Shown piece by piece: positions 18,308-23,938 of a stretch of 64,000 nt of DNA (positions within the stretch are counted from its first letter, which is position 1; the number at the start of each line of letters is the position of its first letter). The notes under the pieces were generated by a model. That model was not told the DNA's origin. It saw nothing but the letters and a program-made list of their open reading frames with translations, and did not search any database. Both the position numbers and the translations under genes were made by a program. This DNA comes from Natronomonas gomsonensis. GTDB taxonomy: Archaea; Halobacteriota; Halobacteria; Halobacteriales; Haloarculaceae. Location: contig NZ_JACAWU010000001.1 in assembly GCF_013391635.1 (NCBI RefSeq), positions 434,001 to 498,000 on the forward strand, given 5' to 3'.

Positions 18308-18448
18308 ATGCCAAAGAATGTCTGCCCTGACTGCGAGGAAGAAGCGTTCCGCCACGTCCCGCTCGGCGAAACAACGTCCATCGACACGATTGGAAGCGTG
18401 AGAATCTGCGTCACCGACGAAGGCACGTACTTTCACGGAACGAGGTGA
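18308..18448 (+). CDS. 46-residue CxxC micro-protein inside the tRNA array
   Basis: It starts at the ATG 3 nt after tRNA-Ser(GCT). The product MPKNVCPDCEEEAFRHVPLG... has one CPDC motif and a later lone Cys, resembling half a zinc ribbon. It ends 142 nt before the next tRNA. Its compact Cys motif and high acidity suggest a real haloarchaeal small protein. Function unknown. Confidence 0.5.
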   Translation: MPKNVCPDCEEEAFRHVPLGETTSIDTIGSVRICVTDEGTYFHGTR

Positions 18449-18590
18449 CCGCCATTCGGCCCGCCCGTGACTGGGAGCTGGTGAACTCACACACTCCGAA
18501 AGCGAGGGTCAGAAGCTGAGCATTACGCACCTTCCGACATCCCGTGAGTAGCGCGAAGGGGGCTCGTTGGAGCTTGCTCCGACGGCGTGT

Positions 18591-18671
18591 GGTGAGACAA
18601 GCAGATTGGTGACTGCGCTCGGTTTGAAACCGAGAGCCGCGAGGCTTCGGAGTTCGACTCTCCGTCTCACC
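18591..18671 (+). tRNA. tRNA-Ser(TGA)
   Basis: Acceptor GGTGAGA/TCTCACC with G discriminator, D arm GCAG/CTGC, anticodon arm CTCGG-TTTGAAA-CCGAG, variable arm AGCC/GGCT, T arm CGGAG-TTCGACT-CTCCG. Confidence 0.92.
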
Positions 18672-18673
18672 GT

Positions 18674-18760
18674 TGGCGGGATTTCCCTAGCCCGGCCAAG
18701 GGACCGCGTTGGAACCGCGGCGTCCGCGAGGGCACGAGTGTTCGAATCACTCTCCCGCCG
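18674..18760 (+). tRNA. tRNA-Ser(GGA)
   Basis: Acceptor GGCGGGA/TCCCGCC, anticodon arm CCGCG-TTGGAAC-CGCGG, long variable arm, T arm GAGTG-TTCGAAT-CACTC. It lies 2 nt after tRNA-Ser(TGA). Confidence 0.92.
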
Positions 18761-18807
18761 CTGCGTGCCGAAGTGGTTCGCAGATTCGTTGGCGATTCTC
18801 GAATTGC

Positions 18808-18889
18808 GCCGCCATGCCAGAGTGGTCAAACGGACACGGTCGAGGACCGTGTGGTTAGTCCTTCCCAGGTTCGAATCCTGGTGGCGGCA
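18808..18889 (+). tRNA. tRNA-Leu(GAG)
   Basis: Acceptor GCCGCCA/TGGCGGC, anticodon arm CACGG-TCGAGGA-CCGTG, long variable region, T arm CCAGG-TTCGAAT-CCTGG. Confidence 0.94.
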
Positions 18890-18929
18890 TGCCGGTCACT
18901 GTACCGGTAGACGATTCCCTGTATTCCCT

Positions 18930-19012
18930 GTCGCCGTACCCAAGTGGTCAACGGGAAGCGGCTCAGAACCGCTGGCGTAGGTCCTTCCGAGGTTCGAATC
19001 CTTGCGGCGACA
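18930..19012 (+). tRNA. tRNA-Leu(CAG)
   Basis: Acceptor GTCGCCG/CGGCGAC, anticodon arm AGCGG-CTCAGAA-CCGCT, long variable region, T arm CGAGG-TTCGAAT-CCTTG. Confidence 0.93.
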
Positions 19013-19015
19013 TTT

Positions 19016-19087
19016 CTCCCTGTGGTCTAGCGGCTACGATGCCTCCCTGTAGAGGAGGAGACGCACGTTCGAGTCGTGCCGGGGAGA
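19016..19087 (+). tRNA. tRNA-Tyr(GTA)
   Basis: Acceptor CTCCCTG/CGGGGAG (one T-G pair), anticodon arm CCTCC-CTGTAGA-GGAGG, T arm GCACG-TTCGAGT-CGTGC. Starting with C1-G72 is the archaeal tRNA-Tyr signature. Confidence 0.94.
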
Positions 19088-19091
19088 CTGC

Positions 19092-19216
19092 GGGACGGTG
19101 GAAGAGCCTGGCATTCACGCTCTCACCGAGTTTTCACCGGAGACCCGGTGCGACGGTGAGGGCTCCTTCATCTCACTTGTAACGAGAACACGCAGGTTCG
19201 AATCCTGCCCGTCCCA
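19092..19216 (+). tRNA. tRNA-Thr(TGT) with a hairpin insertion in the D arm
   Basis: Acceptor GGGACGG/CCGTCCC and T arm GCAGG-TTCGAAT-CCTGC are perfect; the anticodon loop CTTGTAA gives TGT. The normal D loop AGCCTGGCA (about 19106-19114) is followed by about 50 extra nt before a CTTC that would close D stem GAAG. The insert folds as GCTCTCACCG with CGGTGAGGGC (10 bp) around an inner CACCGG/CCGGTG hairpin. I could not fit a standard bulge-helix-bulge splice motif. It is a non-canonical intron, an expanded D arm, or a disrupted gene. Confidence 0.65.
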
Positions 19217-19250
19217 CTGGCCGATGACCCATTCCAGGAGAGGCCAACCC

Positions 19251-19323
19251 GCTCCAGTGGAGTAGCGGCCAAACTCACGGCCCTCTCACGGCCGATCCCC
19301 CGGTTCGAATCCGGGCTGGAGCA
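19251..19323 (+). tRNA. tRNA-Glu(CTC)
   Basis: Acceptor GCTCCAG/CTGGAGC, anticodon arm CGGCC-CTCTCAC-GGCCG, T arm CCCGG-TTCGAAT-CCGGG. Confidence 0.94.
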
Positions 19324-19326
19324 TAC

Positions 19327-19399
19327 GGGCCCGGAGCCTATGAGGACAGGCAAGCGGCGTTTAACCGCAGGATAGCGGGTTCGAATCCCGTCGGGCCCT
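19327..19399 (+). tRNA. tRNA-Lys(TTT)-like with G at position 33
   Basis: Acceptor GGGCCCG/CGGGCCC, D stem GCCT/AGGC and T arm GCGGG-TTCGAAT-CCCGT all pair. The anticodon hairpin is GCGG-CGTTTAA-CCGC: anticodon TTT, but the near-invariant U33 is replaced by G, and pair 27-43 is A-A. A single T-to-G change would explain it. Functionality is doubtful. Confidence 0.6.
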
Positions 19400-19405
19400 C
19401 TCGGT

Positions 19406-19479
19406 GCCTGGGAGACGCCCCTGGAGGGGGTGCCGGGCTGTTACACCAGTCGCGGGAGGTTCGAGTCCTTCCCCAGGCG
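19406..19479 (+). tRNA. Degenerate tRNA, isotype Asn(GTT) or Val(TAC)
   Basis: Acceptor GCCTGGG/CCCAGGC pairs perfectly, and T arm GGAGG-TTCGAGT-CCTTC pairs. The anticodon arm fits two ways: loop CTGTTAC (GTT) with only three stem pairs, or stem GGCTG/CAGTC with a six-nt loop TTACAC (TAC, one base short). The D arm is G/C-rich and irregular. Confidence 0.55.
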
Positions 19480-19507
19480 CTCGGAACCACTAGTTCCTAG
19501 CAGTGAT

Positions 19508-19583
19508 GCTCCCGGAGTCTCCGTTGGCGAGGGACGCCAGCCTTTCAAGCTGGAGGTCGGGGGTTCGATTCCCCTCGGGAGCA
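19508..19583 (+). tRNA. tRNA-Glu(TTC)
   Basis: Acceptor GCTCCCG/CGGGAGC, D stem TCTC/GGGA, anticodon arm CCAGC-CTTTCAA-GCTGG, T loop TTCGATT. It resembles tRNA-Gln(TTG) at 17742 in the D-arm and spacer sequence. Confidence 0.93.
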
Positions 19584-19767
19584 CTCGGGAACTGGCAGTG
19601 GACAGCGACGCTCTGCGTCGTACCATCGAGGTAACGACGTAGACCGGTGACGCGTCCCCTGTCGGTTCCCATAGCGTGCGGTCGACGAGACGGTGCGTTC
19701 CTTCAGCCCGCAAGGCCCACACCGGGAGTCATAGCCCGTCGCGCCGTCAGTTTCCCGACCGCACGTG

Positions 19768-19830
19768 GCGACCGTCGAGTCGGGGCGTTGCTTCGCCAGG
19801 AACTCGCAGGTTCAAATCCTGTCGGTGGCC
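19768..19830 (+). tRNA. tRNA-like remnant, D arm missing
   Basis: A perfect T arm (GCAGG-TTCAAAT-CCTGT) and a six-of-seven acceptor (GCGACCG/CGGTGGC) are present. Only about 29 nt separate positions 9 and 49, too short for both D and anticodon arms. Isotype cannot be assigned. It is followed by a perfect hairpin GAGAGCAC/GTGCTCTC (19858-19877). Confidence 0.4.
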
Positions 19831-19909
19831 CTGTCCATCGAGAACATCCCGGACAAAGAGAGCACGTGGGTGCTCTCGACACCGGATCCGCCTCGACAGT
19901 TTCCCGGTC

Positions 19910-19994
19910 GCCATCACTCATCCCGTGGCCGTCGAGTTGGAGCCATCCTTCGCCTCTGGAGCCGGAAGTCCGGGTTCGAATCCCGGTGGTGGAA
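19910..19994 (+). tRNA. tRNA-like element with atypical D and anticodon regions
   Basis: T arm CCGGG-TTCGAAT-CCCGG is intact and the acceptor GCCATCA/TGGTGGA pairs except at 1-72. The region between acceptor and T arm (about 50 nt) does not fold into standard D and anticodon arms; a CTCTGGA loop (CTG, Gln) is one weak reading. A T-run follows at 19999-20003. Confidence 0.4.
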
Positions 19995-20064
19995 TCCGTT
20001 TTTCCGCTGTAGTGTAACCAGGTAGCACGCTGTTCCGGCTCCAGCAGTTTCCGGCCACTCTCAT

Positions 20065-20139
20065 GTTCCCGTAGCTCAGCCTGGACAGAGCACCGGCCTT
20101 CGAAGCCGGGTGTCGCACGTTCGAATCGTGCCGGGGACG
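20065..20139 (+). tRNA. tRNA-Arg(TCG)
   Basis: Acceptor GTTCCCG/CGGGGAC, D arm GCTC/GAGC, anticodon arm CCGGC-CTTCGAA-GCCGG, T arm GCACG-TTCGAAT-CGTGC. It lies 68 nt upstream of the Ro60-like gene. Confidence 0.94.
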
Positions 20140-20207
20140 TTCGCTGCTCGCACCGCGTGTGAGCAGCACCGGTATCGGAGTCGCCTGTTGCGGCTCCGAG
20201 TGATAGT

Positions 20208-21737
20208 ATGGAATTCAACACGCCAAAGCAAACGGTCGCGGAGGCGACGCGAACCACCAACTGCGAAGGTGGCGAAGCGTTCGAGCCTGCCGACCCTCGA
20301 CTCGCACTGTACAAGCGCACGATCAACCAACTGCTGGAAGACTCGTTCTACGAAACCGATGACGAGCAACTCGCTGCTGTCGTCCGGCGGTTCGACGCCG
20401 CGGCAGACGAGGATCCGGAGTTCGTCCTGAAGCTCGCCGCGTACGCGCGCCAGGAGCTCTACCTGCGGGACATCCCACAGGTCCTGCTCGTACTGGCAGC
20501 CAACGACGACCGGTTCAAGGACGACTCCCCCGAGTCGCTCATCCGCGAATGGGCCCCGGCGATCATCCAGCGAATGGACGAGACGGCGACCGTACTCGCC
20601 ATCCACGACCAGCTGTTCGGCGGAACTGCCCCGTGGCCGCTTCGACGCGGCATCGAAGACGCGCTCGTCTCGATGGCCGACGCCTACACCCTGGGCAAGT
20701 ACGAGTTGTCGCGGCGTGAGGTGACGCTGCACGACGTGTTCAATCGCGTCCACCCCGAGCCAGTCGACGCCGACCAAGAGGTGCTGTTCGAGCGATTCAT
20801 GCGCGGCGATCTCGACGACTATCCCAACATCGAACCACTGCCGTCGCCGAACACCTGGGAGACAGTTATCTCCGAGCGCGGCAACACCCGAGACGCGTGG
20901 GAGACGCTCATCGAGGACGACACGTACTCGCTGCCGATCTTCGCGTCGATCCGGAACCTCCGGAACATGCTCGAAGCCGGCGTCGACGAGGACACCGTCG
21001 TGGAACACCTTGACCTGGAAGCAGTCCGGTACGCGCCGCTGTACCCGTTCCGGTACTACCAGGCGTACACCGCGCTCCAGAATGCTGACACCCAGGCATC
21101 GACGGTCGAGCGGTGGCTGGAGGACGCAATCGACGTCGCTGTCGAGACGGTGCCCGAAGGACTCGGAGACACGTTCGTCGCCGTGGACCTCTCAGGGTCG
21201 ATGGACATGGCGCTATCCACGAACAGCACGCTCAAGCTGAAGGAGATCGGTGCGTTGTTCGGTGCGATCCTGGCCAACCAAGGCGCTGAAGTCGGCGGGT
21301 TCGGTGACGACTTCCAGACCGTTCCGATGCACGTGGACACGCCAGTACTGCAGCGTCAAGATGCGGTACTGGCCATCGACGAGGACGTCGGGAACTCGAC
21401 GAACGGCTGGAAGGCACTGGAGTACCTCCGCGACCGAGGCGAACCCGTCGAGCGCATCGTCGTCTTCACCGACATGCAGATCTGGGACAGCACACCATTC
21501 ACGGCACACGATACCCAGACGGTCAAGGCAGCGTTCGACGCGTATCGGAACGATGTCTCCTCGGACACCTCGCTGTATCTCGTCGACCTTGCGTCCTACG
21601 GCGACCTCGTGACGCCGGAAGGCTACGAGAACGTCTACAACGTCTCCGGCTGGTCCGAGAACGTCCTCTCGTTCATCGAACACGCCGAAAACCCGAAGCA
21701 GGTCATCGATGAAATCGACGCGTTCGAACCTGCATAG
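20208..21737 (+). CDS. Ro60-like RNA-binding protein (TROVE + von Willebrand A)
   Basis: 509 residues, near the usual Ro60/Rsr length. Residues 1-310 are the helical-repeat TROVE ring (FVLKLAAYARQELYLRDIPQ, then FASIRNLRNMLEAGVDEDTV). Residues 320-505 are a vWA domain with the metal-binding set DLSGSMD (near 327), STNGWKAL and VFTDMQIWD (near 420). In animals and bacteria Ro rings bind misfolded RNAs and Y RNAs, some of them tRNA-like, and act in RNA quality control. Here the gene is embedded in a tRNA array, after tRNA-Arg and before tRNA-Gly on the same strand, so tRNA-related substrates are a reasonable inference. The start is the ATG at 20208. Confidence 0.9.
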   Translation: MEFNTPKQTVAEATRTTNCEGGEAFEPADPRLALYKRTINQLLEDSFYETDDEQLAAVVRRFDAAADEDPEFVLKLAAYARQELYLRDIPQVLLVLAANDDRFKDDSPESLIREWAPAIIQRMDETATVLAIHDQLFGGTAPWPLRRGIEDALVSMADAYTLGKYELSRREVTLHDVFNRVHPEPVDADQEVLFERFMRGDLDDYPNIEPLPSPNTWETVISERGNTRDAWETLIEDDTYSLPIFASIRNLRNMLEAGVDEDTVVEHLDLEAVRYAPLYPFRYYQAYTALQNADTQASTVERWLEDAIDVAVETVPEGLGDTFVAVDLSGSMDMALSTNSTLKLKEIGALFGAILANQGAEVGGFGDDFQTVPMHVDTPVLQRQDAVLAIDEDVGNSTNGWKALEYLRDRGEPVERIVVFTDMQIWDSTPFTAHDTQTVKAAFDAYRNDVSSDTSLYLVDLASYGDLVTPEGYENVYNVSGWSENVLSFIEHAENPKQVIDEIDAFEPA

Positions 21738-21764
21738 CGTTGCCCTCTCATCTTTCTTCGTCAA

Positions 21765-21837
21765 GCGCGAGTAGTGTAATTCGGTATCACGCGGTCGTGC
21801 CACGACCGAGACGGGCGTTCGAATCGTCCCTCGCGCA
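21765..21837 (+). tRNA. tRNA-Gly(GCC)
   Basis: Acceptor GCGCGAG/CTCGCGC, anticodon arm CGGTC-GTGCCAC-GACCG, T arm GGGCG-TTCGAAT-CGTCC. Last tRNA of the array, 27 nt after the Ro60-like stop codon. Confidence 0.94.
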
Positions 21838-21897
21838 CTCGGAGCGCAGCTCGTAGACCAGACAGTCCGAGCGACGCTCTTCAGCAGAGGTGACATC

Positions 21898-22191
21898 ATG
21901 GCAATCTCCAGTGACAACGACCCCGAACCGACGACGACTGTTGTCGTCACGATCCGCATCCCATGTGGCGCAGACGGCGACCTCGTCACCGACGCTGAAG
22001 AGCGCCTCTCACGTCCCGAGGACATCGATACCGTCACGGTTGACGATCTGCACGGTATCGCTCCGAAGCTTTCGGCAACGACCATCACCGTCGGCATCAC
22101 CATTCGTTGGACCACGACAATGACCGATGCGCAGGTGAGGAGACGGCTCGCCGAGGTTCCCGGCCTTGAGTCAATTGAGCGGATCGGATGA
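21898..22191 (+). CDS. Conserved-looking hypothetical protein after the tRNA array
   Basis: 97 residues starting 60 nt after tRNA-Gly. The pattern TTTVVVTIRIPCGADGDLVTDAEERL, then TITVGITIRW and DAQVRRRLAEVPGLESIERIG, suggests an alternating beta-alpha domain with two strands of similar register. No motif is recognised. It is probably cotranscribed with the array, given the continuous orientation. Confidence 0.5.
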   Translation: MAISSDNDPEPTTTVVVTIRIPCGADGDLVTDAEERLSRPEDIDTVTVDDLHGIAPKLSATTITVGITIRWTTTMTDAQVRRRLAEVPGLESIERIG

Positions 22192-22249
22192 GTTGACTCG
22201 AACCCCGCCCTTCCCGACGATTTATGCGGTCACCTGCTGACGAACATCT

Positions 22250-22852
22250 ATGGGCGGTATCGAGCTCCGGAATGGAACACTCGTCGTCGAACGCGAGCCG
22301 AATCAGCTCGACGAGCTGGCAATCAGATTCTCCGAGATTCTCGGTCAGTTCGACATCAAGCACGTCTACATCGCGGGGTACGTCTCTATCCTCGCTGGGC
22401 GGGCGCGCTCTACCGAAGACGTCGACGTCCTCATCGAACAAATCGACGAGGAGACCGTAGACGAACTCGCAGAGACGCTCGACGAGAAGGGGTTCTGGGG
22501 CCCGGCGATGCCACTCACTTCGATGTACGAAATGCTCGATAACGGCGACAACATCTGGGTCGCCCCGGAAGATCAGATTACGCCGCATCTCGAAGTGAAG
22601 TTCGCGCGTGACGAGTTCGACCGCGCATCCCTCCAAAATGCGATCACAGCCAGAGTCGGCAATGAGGCGATCCCGATTGGGCCGTTAGAACTCCAGATCG
22701 CATACAAGCTCCACCTCAACGCACAGAAGGACATCGAGGACGCGGTTCACCTCTACACGCTATTCGAGGAAAGTCTTAGTGTGCCCCGCCTCGAAGAATG
22801 GGTAACGCGACTTGACGTCGAAGACGAATATGAGCGACTCAAACGCGCCTGA
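22250..22852 (+). CDS. Nucleotidyltransferase-fold protein (possible toxin)
   Basis: 200 residues. IAGYVSILAGRARSTEDVDVLI (residues 37-58) is the nucleotidyltransferase helix-turn plus acidic pair; the usual GG is relaxed to AG. HLEVKF supplies the third acidic position. The C-terminus (IGPLELQIAYKLHLNAQKDIEDAVHLYTLF) resembles the DUF6036/AbiEii-type tail, whose conserved K and D are seen in NTase toxins. Relatives such as MenT modify tRNA 3' ends, which is notable beside a tRNA array. The stop overlaps the next gene by 23 nt. Toxin function is inference. Confidence 0.65.
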   Translation: MGGIELRNGTLVVEREPNQLDELAIRFSEILGQFDIKHVYIAGYVSILAGRARSTEDVDVLIEQIDEETVDELAETLDEKGFWGPAMPLTSMYEMLDNGDNIWVAPEDQITPHLEVKFARDEFDRASLQNAITARVGNEAIPIGPLELQIAYKLHLNAQKDIEDAVHLYTLFEESLSVPRLEEWVTRLDVEDEYERLKRA

Positions 22853-23093
22853 ACACCTCGACGCGAAGCACGAACGAAACCGTCAGCAACGCATAGAGGG
22901 TATCAAGCGCTGGGTCGAATACATCAAATCAGAATCACCGGAGACGTGGGGACCGCAGCAGAATGCGGTCGTCAACGACCAACTTGATGCGGCCCAAAGC
23001 GTGCAGACTTCGGCGTCGCATCAGCAACACGTAAAGGACGTGGCGGCCGAGATCATCGAAGCGAGCAGCGAGTCCGACGCTGAATCGAAGTAG
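22830..23093 (+). CDS. Small helical partner of the nucleotidyltransferase
   Basis: 87 residues from the ATG inside the upstream gene (23-nt overlap), so translation is likely coupled. It is strongly helical and charged (HLDAKHERNRQQRIEGIKRWVEYIKSE, QHVKDVAAEIIEASSESDAESK). No HEPN RX4-6H motif is present. The arrangement suggests a small antitoxin or accessory subunit. No family is recognised. Confidence 0.55.
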   Translation: MSDSNAPEHLDAKHERNRQQRIEGIKRWVEYIKSESPETWGPQQNAVVNDQLDAAQSVQTSASHQQHVKDVAAEIIEASSESDAESK

Positions 23094-23446
23094 CCGAGTC
23101 ACTCGCAGCATTACCCGAATAGGGACATGTTGTCGCGTCTACTGAACGGATTCCGTTAGACAATACTCCGACCAGCCTACACCACCAGGTGAGTGCTCAC
23201 ACACGCACCTGCGTATGTACGTGAGTACGTACATAGGCACGTACCCGAGGCGGAGGTAGATTTTAGAAGGGGAGTCACTTTGTCGACGGCATGTTTCGAC
23301 GGTCGTTCCTCAGCGCTCTCTCAGCAGTACCGTTACTCCCACGGATTCTCGACCAGCCCAATCCAGATCAGCGGCCAGCTGTCCCATCCGAAGGCAGTCT
23401 CATGTTCTGGTTTCATTTCTATGGGGCGGTCCGACGCGACCGACCC
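23094..23446. other. Intergenic region with palindromes
   Basis: 353 nt without a convincing gene. It holds an imperfect palindrome around GGATTCC (23139-23161), a GTGAG-TG-CTCAC repeat near 23190 and the inverted repeat at 23214-23235. Confidence 0.4.
23214..23235. promoter_or_regulatory. 9-bp perfect inverted repeat rich in ACGTAC
   Basis: TATGTACGT, 4 nt, ACGTACATA, followed at once by a further CACGTACC. This is operator-like or origin-like repetition upstream of the small gene at 23447. Confidence 0.4.
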
Positions 23447-23623
23447 ATGAGTACTGAACGAGCGCGAAAACGGGTAGTGCAGGAGTTGAATCTTCAGAAC
23501 CTCGACGCCGACGAAGCCGTCCAGCTCCTGAAGCTGGCGAACGAGGGAGTCTACGACACCGATGATATGCCCAATCGGTGGCAGGGGGTCTTCGAAGAGA
23601 TGGAAGAGAACCTCTACTCGTAA
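23447..23623 (+). CDS. Small hypothetical helical protein
   Basis: 58 residues from the ATG (MSTERARKRVVQELNLQNLD). An in-frame ATG at 23291 would add 52 residues with a basic, hydrophobic start (MFRRSFLSALSAVPLLPRIL) resembling a signal sequence. I prefer the short form because the extension has Pro- and Trp-rich sequence without structure. The C-terminus (VYDTDDMPNRWQGVFEEMEENLY) looks like a compact haloarchaeal protein. It is the last gene before tRNA-Cys. Confidence 0.5.
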   Translation: MSTERARKRVVQELNLQNLDADEAVQLLKLANEGVYDTDDMPNRWQGVFEEMEENLYS

Positions 23624-23739
23624 TGGTGCGATCCGATGAAGAACCGAGAGGGAGAAACAAGAACTATCCACCAGAACCCGATCAAGTACCGGTTGATTCT
23701 ATCAGAATCTATAGATGTAGCTGCGGAAAAGTGGATAAA

Positions 23740-23761
23740 CCCAAGACATAGTCGTCTTGGG
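23740..23761 (-). terminator. Hairpin downstream of tRNA-Cys
   Basis: CCCAAGAC, 6 nt, GTCTTGGG. Read on the - strand it lies 20 nt beyond the tRNA-Cys 3' end and is followed by tttatcc. Confidence 0.45.
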
Positions 23762-23780
23762 CTTTAGGGTATCGTGTGAG

Positions 23781-23856
23781 AGCCAAGGGCCGGATTTGAA
23801 CCGGCGTAGAGCTGCTCTGCAGGCAACCGCGTAAGGCCAGACTCTGCCACCTTGGC
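23781..23856 (-). tRNA. tRNA-Cys(GCA)
   Basis: Read on the - strand: acceptor GCCAAGG/CCTTGGC with T discriminator, anticodon loop containing GCA, T arm GCCGG-TTCAAAT-CCGGC. In haloarchaea tRNA-Cys commonly closes the rRNA operon. Its 3' end faces the accessory island, so it is the likely integration target. Confidence 0.95.
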
Positions 23857-23938
23857 GCAGTTGTCAGTAACGGAGTGGTCGGTTTAAGCGTAGCGGTACG
23901 TCGTATTCGGCGGCGAAGGCTCCGAAAGCGAGAGGGGC

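Larger units (their letters stand above)
19748..20058 (+). repeat. CAGTTTCC-led units spaced 148-149 nt
   Basis: CAGTTTCC followed by G/C-rich sequence occurs at 19748, 19897 and 20045. The spacings are 149 and 148 nt. Each copy precedes a tRNA or tRNA-like sequence by about 5-30 nt, and the first two units also share a CGTCGAGT segment. This looks like tandem duplication of a spacer-plus-tRNA unit with later divergence. Confidence 0.5.

Noticed and set aside
19703..20326. 207-codon - strand frame over the tRNA array
   Set aside because: It runs antisense through tRNA-like elements, tRNA-Arg and the Ro60 gene start.
23291..23446. Longer form of the 58-residue protein with a signal-like start
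   Set aside because: The extension lacks a consistent signal peptide and cleavage site, and lies in palindromic intergenic sequence. The short start is simpler.
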